A stretch of DNA of 55,993 nt from Clostridium polynesiense (GCF_000820705.1 NZ_CCXI01000143.1:1-55993); one strand, 5' to 3'. Counted from the first letter of the stretch, positions 43,082-53,067 are shown. The notes: generated from the sequence alone by a model not told the origin. Made by a program: numbers and translations.

Positions 43082-43156
43082 CTTTTCTGGCCCCAGCAGA
43101 AAATACCAAATCCAAAGTTTTTCTGAATCCCCTCCCAGAAAAACCTCCTTCATTTT
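43082..43156. repeat. Double-hairpin intergenic repeat, copy 2
   Basis: Same layout as 42562-42633, upstream of the alkyltransferase-like gene. The only other notable content of 43001-43417 is AT-rich DNA and the dus ribosome site (AAGGAGG near 43400). Confidence 0.75.
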
Positions 43157-43417
43157 TAACTTTTAATTTTTAATTTTTAACTATCTTTCCATTTATCTTT
43201 TGACGTACTTTTATTTTTCCGCTATACTACATATGAAAATAATTCTCAATAAACTCTTTATCATATTTAATAAGGTTATTATAATTTAATAAAAGTGATT
43301 TGCAAAGTAATAAAATATAAAATATTCCTTATATCTTAGCTATTAAAAAGTATATAAATGAAGGTATAAGGGAAAGCATTAGCTATAGAATTTTTATAAG
43401 GAGGTGTAGCACATACT

Positions 43418-44449
43418 ATGCACGATTTAATTATTCCTCCCAAGGTGAGTATTGCTCCTATGGTGGATGTAACGGATAAGCATTTTAGATATTTTATGAG
43501 ACTTCTTACTAAAAAAGCTCTTCTATATACTGAAATGATTACCTGTGAGGGTATATATCACGGGGATGAAGAAAAGCTTTTGGCCTTTAATTCTGTAGAG
43601 CATCCTGTAGCACTTCAGATAGCAGCAAGCTCAGTGGAGCAGATAAAAAAAGCTATGCCTAAAATAAAAAACTGGGATTATGATGAGATAAATTTAAATG
43701 CAGGGTGTCCTTCAGACAGGGTATCGGGAAATCTTATGGGAGCCTGTCTCATGGCATACCCTGAACTGGTAAGGGATATGCTTTTCACCATTAAAGAGTA
43801 TACAGATAAACCTGTTACCGTAAAGCACCGCATAGGTATTGACGGAAAGAATATCCTTCCTTCAGACTTTAAAAGAACCCTCTTTGACACCTACGAGGAT
43901 ATGCACCACTTTGTTTCCGTAATAAGGGAGGCTAAACCAGAAAGGTATACCATCCATGCAAGGATAGCCATACTTGAGGGTCTTAGTCCTAAGGAAAACA
44001 GAGAAATACCTCCTTTAAGATATGAGGAGGTCTACAGGCTTAAGGAGGAATTTCCTGAGCTTAGCATAGAGATTAACGGCGGCTTTAAGACCATAGAAGA
44101 AATCAAGGCTCAGCTGGATAAGGTTGACTCTGTTATGATAGGAAGATTGGCAAGGGATAATCCTTTCGTTATGAAGTATGTAGATAGTATTTATGGAGAA
44201 AGTTCTTCTTCAAAACTTACAAGAAGACAGATAATAGAGGAGTTTATTTCTTATGCGGAGCTCTGCCAGGATAAAGGTGAAAATGCCTACTATGCCATAG
44301 GACATATGGATGGATTATTTCTTGGAAAAAGAGGAAGTAAAAGGTGGAAGCAGATACTCAATACTCCTGCCTCTCACAATATTAAAGCCTCAGAGCTTTT
44401 AAGGATTTCTTTAAAGGAGCTCCCTCAGGAGGTTTTGGATGAAGTATAA
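43418..44449 (+). CDS. tRNA-dihydrouridine synthase, DusA-like
   Basis: 343 residues. A TIM-barrel flavin enzyme: VSIAPMVDVTDKHFRYF at the start, EINLNAGCPSDRVSGNLMGA around residue 95 with the catalytic Cys, HRIGID near 140, and EINGGFKTIEEI and VMIGRLARDNP for FMN phosphate binding. The CPSDRV box and GACLMA segment point to the DusA subgroup rather than the DusB-type common in firmicutes. It reduces uridine in the tRNA D-loop. Start ATG has AAGGAGG about 12 nt upstream. Confidence 0.9.
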   Translation: MHDLIIPPKVSIAPMVDVTDKHFRYFMRLLTKKALLYTEMITCEGIYHGDEEKLLAFNSVEHPVALQIAASSVEQIKKAMPKIKNWDYDEINLNAGCPSDRVSGNLMGACLMAYPELVRDMLFTIKEYTDKPVTVKHRIGIDGKNILPSDFKRTLFDTYEDMHHFVSVIREAKPERYTIHARIAILEGLSPKENREIPPLRYEEVYRLKEEFPELSIEINGGFKTIEEIKAQLDKVDSVMIGRLARDNPFVMKYVDSIYGESSSSKLTRRQIIEEFISYAELCQDKGENAYYAIGHMDGLFLGKRGSKRWKQILNTPASHNIKASELLRISLKELPQEVLDEV

Positions 44450-44491
44450 AAATTTGAGCTTTTATATGGAATAAAGACTCAATAATAGTAA

Positions 44492-44541
44492 TGTGAAAAT
44501 AAGGGTTGTAATACTTTGTTTACAGTAATATAACCCTTATT
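44492..44541 (+). terminator. Terminator of the dus gene
   Basis: AAATAAGGGTT pairs with AACCCTTATTT across a long AT-rich loop, 40 bp after the stop codon. Confidence 0.5.
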
Positions 44542-44605
44542 TCGTTGACTATAATTCTGACTTTACTCATAATATTTAGTAATAACTATTAAAGGATGTG
44601 GTCTG

Positions 44606-45349
44606 ATGAATGTAGTTATAAATGTAATGAATAATCACAGATCTATAAGAAAATACAAGAATAAGGACATCCCTGAGGAGGTACTGGACACCATATTAAA
44701 GGCTGCTCAAAGTATGCCTAATTCAGTTAATGCTCAGCAGATAAGCATTATAGCCGTAAGGGATAAAGAAACTAAGGCTAAGCTTTCAGCGCTTGTTGGA
44801 AATCAGAAGCATATTGCAGAAGCTCCTGTAGTTTTGGTTTTTGCTATGGACTTTTATAAAACCTCTTTAGCAGGAGAAAAGGCTGGAAAACCCCAGGTTA
44901 TACAGGAAAGCCTTGAGGGCATCACCACCGGTGCTTTGGATGTAGGAATCGCCTATGGTGCTGCTGTTATTGCCGCAGAATCCTTAGGTCTTGGTATAGG
45001 TCCTACAGGAGGAGTTAAAAGCAAGCCCTTAGAGGTTATTGAGCTTTTAGGCCTCCCAAAGTATACCTTCCCCCTTGCCGGAATGGCTTTAGGTTATCCT
45101 GATGATAATCCTGAAAAGAAGCCAAGGATGCCTTTGCAAGCCTTTAAGCATAAAGAAAAGTATAATAAAGAAGCCCTTCCTGAGATTATAGATAAATATG
45201 ATGAAGAAATGGGAGTTTATTTGGAGGGTATAGGAAGGAAAGAAGCCGAAGTGGATTGGAGCACCCAGACCTCTAAGATGTATAAGCAGGTTTATTATTC
45301 AAAGGTTAAGGATGCCTTGGAGGCTCAGGGATTTAAATTAGATAAGTAA
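44606..45349 (+). CDS. Nitroreductase-family NAD(P)H oxidoreductase, NfsA-like
   Basis: 247 residues. HRSIRKYKNKDIPEEVL at the N-terminus carries the FMN-phosphate-binding Arg-x-x-Arg pattern. SMPNSVNAQQISIIAV follows, then DVGIAYGAAVIAAESLGLGIGPTGGV and a C-terminal extension with PRMPLQAFKHKEKY. The long form with this tail matches NfsA/NfrA-like flavin reductases. It stands alone. Confidence 0.88.
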   Translation: MNVVINVMNNHRSIRKYKNKDIPEEVLDTILKAAQSMPNSVNAQQISIIAVRDKETKAKLSALVGNQKHIAEAPVVLVFAMDFYKTSLAGEKAGKPQVIQESLEGITTGALDVGIAYGAAVIAAESLGLGIGPTGGVKSKPLEVIELLGLPKYTFPLAGMALGYPDDNPEKKPRMPLQAFKHKEKYNKEALPEIIDKYDEEMGVYLEGIGRKEAEVDWSTQTSKMYKQVYYSKVKDALEAQGFKLDK

Positions 45350-45380
45350 AAATATCAGGTGCCTGGCACCTGATATTTTT
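45348..45380. terminator. Bidirectional terminator
   Basis: AAATATCAGGTG/CACCTGATATTT with T-runs on both strands, between the convergent nitroreductase and SEC-C genes. Confidence 0.8.
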
Positions 45381-45402
45381 ATATAAATCAAAATAATATC
45401 GA

Positions 45403-45900
45403 TTATTTACCGCAGCACTTTTTATATTTTTTACCGCTGCCGCAAGGACATGGATCGTTTCTTCCGATTTTATTTTCATTAACTACGGTTTTAGATGCTT
45501 TGTATTCTTTTTGTATTTCTTTTCTCTTTTCAGGAGAGAAAATTCCATCCCACTGTGGAAGATTATATAAATAGTCTGCCTTTGCATCTAACATGTTGAA
45601 ATATAGCTTTTCATAGTCTATGCTTAAAGAAATTTCTGTATCTGCTTCTACCTTTTCTAAGTCCATAGGCTCAACAAGGCTGTCGTTGATTCCATCTACA
45701 AAGCCCATAACAAATTCAGGAGTGCTTTTAAACTCTTCAGCTAACTCATTTATAGTAGTTTTTCTAACCTTTCCTCTTTCAGCAAGGAGATTTGCATAAA
45801 TCTTTTCTTCCATTTCGCTGTATTCTTTCCAGAATGCATCTTCTCCCTTATGCTTAACATAATCCACTACCATATCTGTCCATTGCTTATATAAACCCAT
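45403..45900 (-). CDS. SEC-C motif protein
   Basis: 165 residues. A helical N-terminal part of unknown function is followed by the zinc-binding SEC-C tail [20 protein letters not shown] at the extreme C-terminus, the same motif found at the end of SecA. Such proteins may bind SecB or nucleic acid, but the role is not established. Single-gene unit. Confidence 0.85.
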   Translation of the reverse strand: MGLYKQWTDMVVDYVKHKGEDAFWKEYSEMEEKIYANLLAERGKVRKTTINELAEEFKSTPEFVMGFVDGINDSLVEPMDLEKVEADTEISLSIDYEKLYFNMLDAKADYLYNLPQWDGIFSPEKRKEIQKEYKASKTVVNENKIGRNDPCPCGSGKKYKKCCGK

Positions 45901-45981
45901 TCTTTATTTCTCCTCTTTCAGTAAAATTTATAAATACTATGTACTGTCTTCATATGTCCTAATGAAGTACTAACACATATT

Positions 45982-46155
45982 TTACTCTCTCTTTACAGAT
46001 TTTTCAAGGCAGTAAACCGCTTCTCTGCTGCAATAGCTGCAGCTGCAGGAATTCTGAGCTTTATTAAGTTCAGGCCAGGTTTCGCTGTCCAGTAAAAAAT
46101 CATCAAAAGCCATGTCTGTATGCTCCTCACAGCAGCAAATACATTGCTCCTTCAT
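45982..46155 (-). CDS. Small cysteine-rich protein
   Basis: 57 residues from ATG 46155 with GGGATG upstream; starts up to 11 codons earlier are in frame. CICCCEEH at the N-terminus and CSCSYC plus a later Cys suggest metal binding, perhaps zinc or a Cys-cluster. Family not recognised. It follows the YycJ-like gene on the same strand, close enough to be co-transcribed. Confidence 0.6.
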   Translation of the reverse strand: MKEQCICCCEEHTDMAFDDFLLDSETWPELNKAQNSCSCSYCSREAVYCLEKSVKRE

Positions 46156-46177
46156 TGAAATCATCCCTTTACTCAGA

Positions 46178-46969
46178 TTAAATTTCAATATAACTGCTTG
46201 GTTTCCCTCTGTCAGCTAATGAAATAATCATATCTTTGTCTGTGTTGATCTTATTTTCATTAAGAATATTAAACACCGTTTGATATGCAAGCTCAGGATA
46301 ATTATTGGTATTGCTTAAATGGCCTAAAATTATCCTTCTAACCTTGCTTTCGTCATTTATGTTTACTAAGGCTTCTGCACAAGCCTCATTAGAAAGGTGC
46401 CCTATTTCACTTAATACCCTTCTCTTTAAAGGATATGGATAAGGGCCATACTTCAGCATCTGAACATCGTGATTGCTTTCTAATAGTATTATGTCAGAAT
46501 CCTTAATATTATATTTAACCTCTTCGGTAAAGGTTCCAAGGTCTGTGGCTACACTTATCCTCTTTCCCTTTGAATGAAGGGTATATCCCATTGGTCCCAC
46601 TGCATCATGGGGAGTGTTAAAGCTTATTATATCTATGTCTTTTATAGCAGTTACGCTTCTTTTTTCAATAATTTTTATGTTATGCTCTTTAATTTTCCCT
46701 ATGCAGGGCAGCATACTGTTCCAGGTAGCTTCATTAGTATATATAGGAATATCATACTTCCTCGAAATTACCCCTACTCCTTTTATGTGATCGGAATGCT
46801 CGTGAGTTATGAATATAGCATCTATCTTCGAAGGATCTTCATTTATTTCCTTTAAAGCAGCATCTATACTCTTTCCAGGCAGTCCGGCATCTATGAGTAT
46901 CCTTGTATTATCACTGGCAATGAAAATACTGTTACCGCTGCTGCCGCTATACAGCGAACAAAATTTCAT
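46178..46969 (-). CDS. MBL-fold hydrolase, YycJ/WalJ family
   Basis: 263 residues. LYSGSSGNSIFI and ILIDAGLPGKSI open the metallo-beta-lactamase fold. The metal motif is THEHSDH near residue 55, and HLSNEAC and LGHLSNTNN hold later ligands. Known: YycJ/WalJ homologues in firmicutes have nuclease-like, DNA-repair or cell-division related roles. It lies 13 bp after murA, on the same strand. A standalone copy here, without the WalRK genes, is common outside Bacillus. Confidence 0.85.
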   Translation of the reverse strand: MKFCSLYSGSSGNSIFIASDNTRILIDAGLPGKSIDAALKEINEDPSKIDAIFITHEHSDHIKGVGVISRKYDIPIYTNEATWNSMLPCIGKIKEHNIKIIEKRSVTAIKDIDIISFNTPHDAVGPMGYTLHSKGKRISVATDLGTFTEEVKYNIKDSDIILLESNHDVQMLKYGPYPYPLKRRVLSEIGHLSNEACAEALVNINDESKVRRIILGHLSNTNNYPELAYQTVFNILNENKINTDKDMIISLADRGKPSSYIEI

Positions 46970-46982
46970 TTATATTCCCCCA

Positions 46983-48239
46983 TTAATCAACTTTTCTGTA
47001 TATTTCTGCTCCTAATGCTTTGAATTTATTTTCTATATGAGGGTATCCTCTATCGATATGCTCAATATTATAAATTTCTGTTTCTCCATCAGCCATCAGG
47101 CCTGCAACCACCATAGCAGCTCCTGCTCTTAAGTCAGTAGCCTTTACCACTGCTCCTGTAAGCTTTTCTACTCCTTCAATAATTGCTATTCTGCCTTCTA
47201 CCTTTACTGATGCTCCCATCTTTTTAAGCTCATCTAAATGCTTATATCTGCTTTCCCATATGCTTTCAGTTATTATGCTTCTTCCAGATGCAACGCAGAG
47301 CATAGCAGACATAGGCTGCTGTACATCCGTAGGAAAGCCTGGGTATGGAGTTGTTTTAACATTTACTCCTTTTAAATTACCGGAGGACTTTACAGTTATG
47401 CTGTCGTCTCCTTCCTCCACCTCTACTCCTGCCTCTAAAAGCTTAGCTGAAATGGATTCTAAATGCTTAGGAATTACGTTATTTAAGGTTACCTCTCCTC
47501 CGCAGGCTGCTGCAGCAATCATAAAGGTTCCTGCTTCTATCTGATCAGGGATTACACTGTAATTACAGCCCTTTAACGACTCAACTCCCCTTATTTTGAT
47601 AACATCAGTTCCTGCTCCTTTTATATCTGCGCCCATGGTATTTAAAAAGTTAGCTACGTCAACCACATGAGGCTCCTTTGCAACGTTCTCCAAAGTGGTT
47701 AATCCCTCTGCCATAGCAGCTGCAAGCATAACGTTAATAGTTGCGCCAACGCTCACTACGTCAAAGAAAATATTGGCACCAATAAGCCTGTCGGCCTTAA
47801 CCACCGCAGCTCCATGCTCAATAACCACCTTAGCGCCTAAAGCCTCAAAGCCTTTAATATGCTGATCTATGGGTCTGACTCCTATAGGACATCCTCCCGG
47901 AAGCTCCACCTTTGCCTGCTTAAACCTGGCAAGTAAAGCCCCGATTAAGTAATATGAAGCTCTCATTTTTCTTACATCTTCCGTACAAGCCTCGGTTTTA
48001 ACCAGACTTCTGCTGTCGATTTCTATAGTATTACTGTTTACTTTTATTTCTGCTCCTAAATCTTCTATTATTCTCTCTAAACAATGCACATCTTCTATAT
48101 CAGGAATATTATCTATTATACATTTACCTTCACTTGCCATAACAGCGGCAGGAAGTATAGCTACAGCGGCATTTTTAGCCCCATTAATGTCTACAGCTCC
48201 ATTAAGGCGGCTGCCTCCTTTAATTACTAATCTTTCCAT
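46983..48239 (-). CDS. murA: UDP-N-acetylglucosamine 1-carboxyvinyltransferase
   Basis: 418 residues from ATG 48239 (AAGGGTG about 8 nt upstream). [20 protein letters not shown] gives the substrate loop at the N-terminus, and [16 protein letters not shown] holds the PEP-binding, fosfomycin-sensitive Cys near residue 114. [18 protein letters not shown] near the end is also typical. It starts peptidoglycan synthesis with PEP. Firmicutes often have two copies; which one this is cannot be told here. Confidence 0.94.
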   Translation of the reverse strand: MERLVIKGGSRLNGAVDINGAKNAAVAILPAAVMASEGKCIIDNIPDIEDVHCLERIIEDLGAEIKVNSNTIEIDSRSLVKTEACTEDVRKMRASYYLIGALLARFKQAKVELPGGCPIGVRPIDQHIKGFEALGAKVVIEHGAAVVKADRLIGANIFFDVVSVGATINVMLAAAMAEGLTTLENVAKEPHVVDVANFLNTMGADIKGAGTDVIKIRGVESLKGCNYSVIPDQIEAGTFMIAAAACGGEVTLNNVIPKHLESISAKLLEAGVEVEEGDDSITVKSSGNLKGVNVKTTPYPGFPTDVQQPMSAMLCVASGRSIITESIWESRYKHLDELKKMGASVKVEGRIAIIEGVEKLTGAVVKATDLRAGAAMVVAGLMADGETEIYNIEHIDRGYPHIENKFKALGAEIYRKVD

Positions 48240-48677
48240 ATACTTTTCACCCTTGCTCAAAATTTGTATTAAATTTCCAATATATTATCTGTAGGTCAGT
48301 TTTCTGTCTTTTTAATTTACATTTATCAAATTTACATTTTTAACATTTTCATTGAATTTAGTTACTTCAAAATCATATAAAACATGAGATTTTGTGATAA
48401 AAAGCTTTAACAAAGCATTTTTATGGACAATCTCATAATTTTTATTATAACATAACCTTCACTTCTATTTACAACCTTTTTTAAAGTATATTATGTAAAA
48501 TTCACATATTTATTCTAGCTATTCAGACAAAATTTGTATAAACACTTAAAATTTAATAATGATTTACGTAATACTTAGTTTATAAGTTGGTACACAAATA
48601 AAATTTTATATAGATAAATATATAATAACACATTAATTTTTATCATAAATTATATTTAAATCAATTTTTAATGAACA
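48240..48677. other. AT-rich intergenic region
   Basis: About 440 bp very rich in A and T upstream of murA. Nothing coding or structured was recognised. It should hold the murA promoter, but no box stands out. Confidence 0.4.
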
Positions 48678-48709
48678 AAAAATGACCACTATAACCTGTG
48701 GTCATTTTT
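48678..48709 (-). terminator. Terminator of the DUF1540 gene
   Basis: AAAAATGACCAC/GTGGTCATTTTT stem with an 8-nt loop, downstream of the small leftward gene. Confidence 0.8.
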
Positions 48710-48730
48710 AGTGATCATCTTTATAAACTG

Positions 48731-48889
48731 TTATTGTGGCTCAAAACTTCCGCAATCTGTGCTTTCTACATCTTTTGCATCGGAGGTGTGCTTTACTACC
48801 TTGATGTAATCTAGGGTGCAGTAGTTATGGTCCTTACAGTGATATTTGCACTCTGTTACTGTACATCCTATACTATCGTTATGTTTCAT
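48731..48889 (-). CDS. DUF1540 small Cys-rich protein
   Basis: 52 residues from ATG 48889, with GGAAAGGGG about 10 nt upstream. The Cys spacing is that of DUF1540: GCTVTECKYHCKDHNYCTLDYIKV, where Cys 9, 14, 18 and 24 form the motif, followed by a later Cys. Such proteins are common in Clostridia and may bind metal; function is unknown. It has its own terminator. Confidence 0.85.
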   Translation of the reverse strand: MKHNDSIGCTVTECKYHCKDHNYCTLDYIKVVKHTSDAKDVESTDCGSFEPQ

Positions 48890-49027
48890 AATATTACATT
48901 CCCCTTTCCTAATTTACTGCATAAATAGTATTTGTATTTATCTTTTATTTATTCCTATGTTTTTTTGTAAAGGTTTATATGCTATAATCATATGTGAATA
49001 CTTAACTTTAGTAATATGGGGGCAAAA

Positions 49028-49576
49028 ATGAGATATTATTTAGTAGCTTTATTTGATGAAGAATCATACAAAGCAATTGAGCCGATACAGAGATCTATGT
49101 CTAGGAAATATAAATTATATAGAAATCTCCCAACTCTTCACATAACCTTAGAAATTATTGAAGATCCTGACTTAAATAAATTAGATGAGATATTATATAA
49201 AATTTTTAAGCCTTATAAGAGATTTAAAGTGGAATTAAGCGACATTATCTGTTTTGATGAACCTCACAAATCTGTAAATTTAAAAGTGGAAAGCAAAGGT
49301 TACATCAAAAGGATTGCAAGATCCGTCAATGAAACATTAAAACTCCACGGATTTAATGTAAGACCCTGCATAGATAACTGGGATTTGCACGTTTCCCTGG
49401 CAAATACAAATTTTGCTTCAAGGGAATGGAGTAAAAATGAATTTAATAAGGCATGTACCCTAGCAAAAAGGGATGGCTTTTACAATATGGCCAAAATAGC
49501 CAGAATAGAATTATGGAAACCTATAAACAATAAAAAAGAAATGGTGGTAAAAAGCTACCCTTTAAAGACTTTTTAA
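49028..49576 (+). CDS. 2'-5' RNA ligase-like 2H phosphoesterase
   Basis: 182 residues from ATG 49028 with GGGGGC upstream. Two H-x-(T/S) motifs are seen: LHITLEI near residue 42 and LHVSLAN near 121, the catalytic pair of the 2H family. Known substrates are cyclic phosphates of nucleotides or tRNA splice ends, but the natural one here is unknown. Confidence 0.85.
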   Translation: MRYYLVALFDEESYKAIEPIQRSMSRKYKLYRNLPTLHITLEIIEDPDLNKLDEILYKIFKPYKRFKVELSDIICFDEPHKSVNLKVESKGYIKRIARSVNETLKLHGFNVRPCIDNWDLHVSLANTNFASREWSKNEFNKACTLAKRDGFYNMAKIARIELWKPINNKKEMVVKSYPLKTF

Positions 49577-49632
49577 TGTTTTATAAATTATTTTATTCCC
49601 GGATTAATTGCATATAAATGAAATATTGTAAT

Positions 49633-49665
49633 AAAAAGGCATCTTTAATCAAGATGCCTTTTTTT
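49633..49665 (+). terminator. Terminator of the 2H gene
   Basis: AAAAAGGCATCTT/AAGATGCC with a 5-nt loop, then TTTTTTT. Confidence 0.85.
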
Positions 49666-49846
49666 AATTTCATAATTTTAAGTACATTGAAGGAATTTAT
49701 GCATAAATAACTCCTTAAAAAATTGTAAGTTTCTTAAAAATAAAAAATATTTTTTTGTATTCGTTTACTGAACTTTTAATTTTATATAATATTTTGTAGA
49801 ATGGAATAAGAAGAATACCGGAATTGTGGAAAAGAGGATATAAAGG

Positions 49847-50302
49847 ATGAAACTACAAAATCTTTTTAAGATTCAGGCAGAAAGAAACAAATCTCTAGAT
49901 ATACTCCCAAATCTTGACGAGTATAAGTTAAATGCAAGAAAACTTTTAGCGCTTAATGTAAGAGTGGGGGCTCTTGCCAATGCAACAAAATGCTTCAAAT
50001 ATTGGGAAGACGAAGAAGTTATACATAGAGATAATATATTAACAAGGTATATAAGTACCTTAAGCTGCATATTAACAGTTGGAATAGATAAAAAGTACAC
50101 AGATATTGAAAGTGTAGAAACAAGGCCTAATGAATATTGTTTAAGTGATCAGTTTTTAAATTTATATGTTGATATTAATGACTTGCTTGTTTCATCTTCT
50201 AAGGATCACTATATAACACTTATGGAAGACTTTTTAAGTATAGGTCACACCATTGGCTTTAGTGAACAGGAAATAATAGATAATTTTAACTCTCTTTATT
50301 AA
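49847..50302 (+). CDS. Dimeric dUTPase-family protein
   Basis: 151 residues: MKLQNLFKIQAERN, then LNARKLLALNVRVGALANATKCFKYW near residue 30-60, and LTRYISTLSCILTVGID. This is the all-alpha MazG-like dUTPase (dUTPase_2) pattern, with acidic residues in YWEDEEVIHRDN for metal binding. It removes dUTP and so lowers uracil in DNA. One usual Glu-Leu-Ala segment (VELGELANE) reads VRVGALANA here, so a first metal-binding Glu may be changed. Confidence 0.78.
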   Translation: MKLQNLFKIQAERNKSLDILPNLDEYKLNARKLLALNVRVGALANATKCFKYWEDEEVIHRDNILTRYISTLSCILTVGIDKKYTDIESVETRPNEYCLSDQFLNLYVDINDLLVSSSKDHYITLMEDFLSIGHTIGFSEQEIIDNFNSLY

Positions 50303-50326
50303 GACTCTATTTATAGAGTCTTTTTT
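50301..50326 (+). terminator. Terminator of the dUTPase-like gene
   Basis: AAGACTCTAT/ATAGAGTCTT overlapping the stop codon, followed by TTTTTT. Confidence 0.85.
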
Positions 50327-50393
50327 GTTTTCCTTTTTTTTCTTATAATATACATAATCATAGTAGGTTAAACTATGGCTGAGGTGATTTGCT

Positions 50394-50828
50394 ATGTTAG
50401 GAATACTTTTTTCAATTTTAGCAGGTGCAGCTATGAGCTTTCAGGGTGTATTTAACACTAAACTCAGCGAAAGGATAGGCTCCTGGGAAACTAATACTAT
50501 AGTTCAGGGTACAGGACTGCTGTTAACTGTTATAATAATGCTTTTTTTTGGTAAAGGCAGCATAAAAGAAGTAAAGAACGCCAATAAGCTCTACCTTTTA
50601 GGCGGTTTGTTGGGAGTTTTTATCATATTTTCAGTAATGGAAGGAATGAAAAGTTTAGGACCCACCTATGCCGTTTCCACTATATTAGTAGCTCAGCTTA
50701 TAACTGCTGCAGTAATTGAAGCCTTTGGACTCTTTGGGGCAGCAAAAGTAAGGTTTACCTTAAACGAAATAGTTGGCGTAGCTATAATGATTGTTGGTAT
50801 AATAGTATTTAAGTGGAAAGTTAATTAA
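50394..50828 (+). CDS. DMT-superfamily transporter, DUF606/YdcZ-like
   Basis: 144 residues with four membrane helices. GAAMSFQGVFNTKLSERIGSWE at the start, a GLLGVFIIFSVMEGMKSLGPTYAVS middle and a last helix pair ending in KWKVN are typical of the short DMT (DUF606) transporters, which work as pairs. Substrate unknown. The LysR gene follows after 22 bp, so it may regulate it. Confidence 0.8.
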   Translation: MLGILFSILAGAAMSFQGVFNTKLSERIGSWETNTIVQGTGLLLTVIIMLFFGKGSIKEVKNANKLYLLGGLLGVFIIFSVMEGMKSLGPTYAVSTILVAQLITAAVIEAFGLFGAAKVRFTLNEIVGVAIMIVGIIVFKWKVN

Positions 50829-50850
50829 CTTATCAGAAAGGTGTGTCTTT

Positions 50851-51744
50851 ATGGATTTTAAACAGATAGAAGCTTTTATCAGCGTGGCAAAGCTTAAAAG
50901 CTTCTCTAAAGCAGCAAACTCTATATATTTATCCCAGCCAACCATAAGCTCTCATATTTCCAGTTTAGAAAAAGAGTTAAACATTCAGCTTTTTGATAGG
51001 ACTTCTAAGGAAGTAAACCTTACTCCTGCAGGAAGAATGTTTTTAAATTATGCCAGCGATATAATAAACACAAAAAATACAGCTGTTTCAGTTTTAGGCA
51101 GTTTTGAAAATAATATTACAGGGAAGCTTTCTCTTTCCGCCAGTACCACCCCCTGTAATACCCTTGTACCCAAGCTTATTAAAAAGTTTCATGAAATTTA
51201 TCCTCATATAAAATACGAGGTAAAAGAGCAGGGGTCTTCTGACATTATAAAGGATATATTAAATTTAGATTGTGAAATAGGCCTTATAGGTACCAAGGTA
51301 AAAGATGATAAGCTTCACTGCTTTTCATTAAAAGAGGACGAGCTTGTTTTGATTTCTCATCCTGACATGAAGCTGCCTAAGGAAATTTCCTTAAATAAGC
51401 TTATGCAGCTTAATCTCGTAGTGAGAGATTCTAACTCTGCTACCAGGAAAACCTTTGAGAAAGAGCTTACAAGGCACGATATGCTTCCCTCCAGATTAAA
51501 TGTAATATGTGAGGCAAACAATCTGGACACGCTTATACAGTGTGTTAAAGCAAATATCGGTGTAGCTATTGTATCTAAGTCTGTTTGTAAGGATTATATT
51601 AAATTTAATATGTTAAGCGAAAGCACCATAATAAATTTTGATTTAAAAAGAAATATATATTTAATAGTAAACTCAAAAAGAACTCTTACCCCTACAGCCA
51701 ATGCTTTTTTAGAACTATGCAGGGAGGAATTCTCTTCGAAATAA
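50851..51744 (+). CDS. LysR-family transcription regulator
   Basis: 297 residues. The N-terminal HTH is FSKAANSIYLSQPTISSHISSLEKELNIQLFDR; the rest is the periplasmic-binding-like effector domain (LSASTTPCNTLVPKLIKKFHEIYPHI). The effector is not shown. It lies just downstream of the DMT transporter gene, co-oriented, unlike the usual divergent layout. Related clostridial proteins are annotated as selenium-metabolism-associated, but nothing here supports that. Confidence 0.88.
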   Translation: MDFKQIEAFISVAKLKSFSKAANSIYLSQPTISSHISSLEKELNIQLFDRTSKEVNLTPAGRMFLNYASDIINTKNTAVSVLGSFENNITGKLSLSASTTPCNTLVPKLIKKFHEIYPHIKYEVKEQGSSDIIKDILNLDCEIGLIGTKVKDDKLHCFSLKEDELVLISHPDMKLPKEISLNKLMQLNLVVRDSNSATRKTFEKELTRHDMLPSRLNVICEANNLDTLIQCVKANIGVAIVSKSVCKDYIKFNMLSESTIINFDLKRNIYLIVNSKRTLTPTANAFLELCREEFSSK

Positions 51745-51824
51745 TATCACTTTTTATATAAATGTAATAACCTTTCCCTCTTCTTTCATATAATATATAC
51801 TGTAAACATTTCAGGAGAGTTTAT

Positions 51825-53018
51825 ATGTTGTGGTTCAAAAGTAAGCTGGACAGCAGTTTAAAGCATGGGTTAAAAAATAATTACTACAAAAAATATAGGG
51901 TGCTTATATACTGTAATAATTTTAAGAATAATATAGAAAAAAAGATATTATCTTATAGAGGGACAGTTCTTCACTCCTTAGATAATATATCCATAATATG
52001 TGCTTATTTAAGCTCTAGTGCTATAGCAAGGCTTATTGAATTTCCGGAAGTAAAATGGATAACCAGGGATACCTTTTGCTTTCTCTGCGCAAACAGCGTG
52101 GAAAGTTCTAACAGGGTGAGGCTTTCGGAAAAATACAGCCTTACGGGAAAAGGTATAGGCATAGCTTTGATAGATACGGGAGTTTATCCTCATTATGATC
52201 TTATCAATCCATATAATAGAATAAAATATTTCAAGGATTTTATAAATGATTACAAATATCCCTATGACGACCATGGTCACGGTACCTTCATAGGAGGAAT
52301 TCTCTGCGGCAACGGAGGTTTGTCAAAAGGAGTATATAAAGGCATGGCTCCCGGTGCTTACCTTTACTGCTATAAAGCATTTAACTCTCAGGGAAAAGCC
52401 TTTGCCTCGGATATATTAGCTGCAATAGACAGCATTATAAATCAGTGCAGGGATTATAATATAAGAGTTCTCTGTATGCCTATAGAATCCTATAATAACG
52501 ATTTTTTTGTAACGGAATGCTTTACAAAGCTCCTTGATAAAGCTGTAGAAAATAACATAATACCAGTAGTACCCAGCGGGAGTAATCCAAGCCTTGAAGG
52601 AAGCATTGAAGGAATAGCCTGCCTGACAAACTGCATCACTGTAGGCGGACTGGATACTACAAGATCCATAGAAAAATACGATTTTTCCTCCTGCGGTCCC
52701 TTTAACAAAACCCTTAAACCGGATTTATCTGCGGCATGCGTGGATGTATACTCTTTAAACACTAATAAAAGGTATATATCTGAAAGAAATGGAATGAAAA
52801 TATATCCTCCTGCCCTTGAAGAAGCCTACTGCTCCTACAGCGGTACTTCTGCTGCTGCAGCTTATATAAGCGGTATCTGTACTCTTGTTCTGGAAAATAA
52901 CCCCAATCTTTCCGTTAAGGATGTTAAAGCACTTCTTAAAGCTTCCTGCAGGAATATAGAACTTCCCAGATGGCAGCAGGGTGAAGGTATGGTGGATGTA
53001 TCGAAAATAATAAAATAA
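51825..53018 (+). CDS. Subtilisin-like serine protease (S8)
   Basis: 397 residues with the full triad: Asp in ALIDTGVYPHYD, His in DDHGHGTFIGGI and Ser in YSGTSAAAAYISG. No signal peptide or clear membrane helix is seen, so the enzyme is probably cytoplasmic or exported in an unusual manner. The first 100 residues resemble an inhibitor-like I9 prodomain. Clostridia have related intracellular subtilases, some linked to spores, but that is inference. Confidence 0.88.
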   Translation: MLWFKSKLDSSLKHGLKNNYYKKYRVLIYCNNFKNNIEKKILSYRGTVLHSLDNISIICAYLSSSAIARLIEFPEVKWITRDTFCFLCANSVESSNRVRLSEKYSLTGKGIGIALIDTGVYPHYDLINPYNRIKYFKDFINDYKYPYDDHGHGTFIGGILCGNGGLSKGVYKGMAPGAYLYCYKAFNSQGKAFASDILAAIDSIINQCRDYNIRVLCMPIESYNNDFFVTECFTKLLDKAVENNIIPVVPSGSNPSLEGSIEGIACLTNCITVGGLDTTRSIEKYDFSSCGPFNKTLKPDLSAACVDVYSLNTNKRYISERNGMKIYPPALEEAYCSYSGTSAAAAYISGICTLVLENNPNLSVKDVKALLKASCRNIELPRWQQGEGMVDVSKIIK

Positions 53019-53045
53019 AAAGACTCCCTAAGGAGTCTTTTTTTA
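53017..53045. terminator. Bidirectional terminator
   Basis: AAAAAGACTCC/GGAGTCTTTTT between the convergent protease and M23 peptidase genes. Confidence 0.85.
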
Positions 53046-53067
53046 ATTAACAGCTTCAAACCCAACT

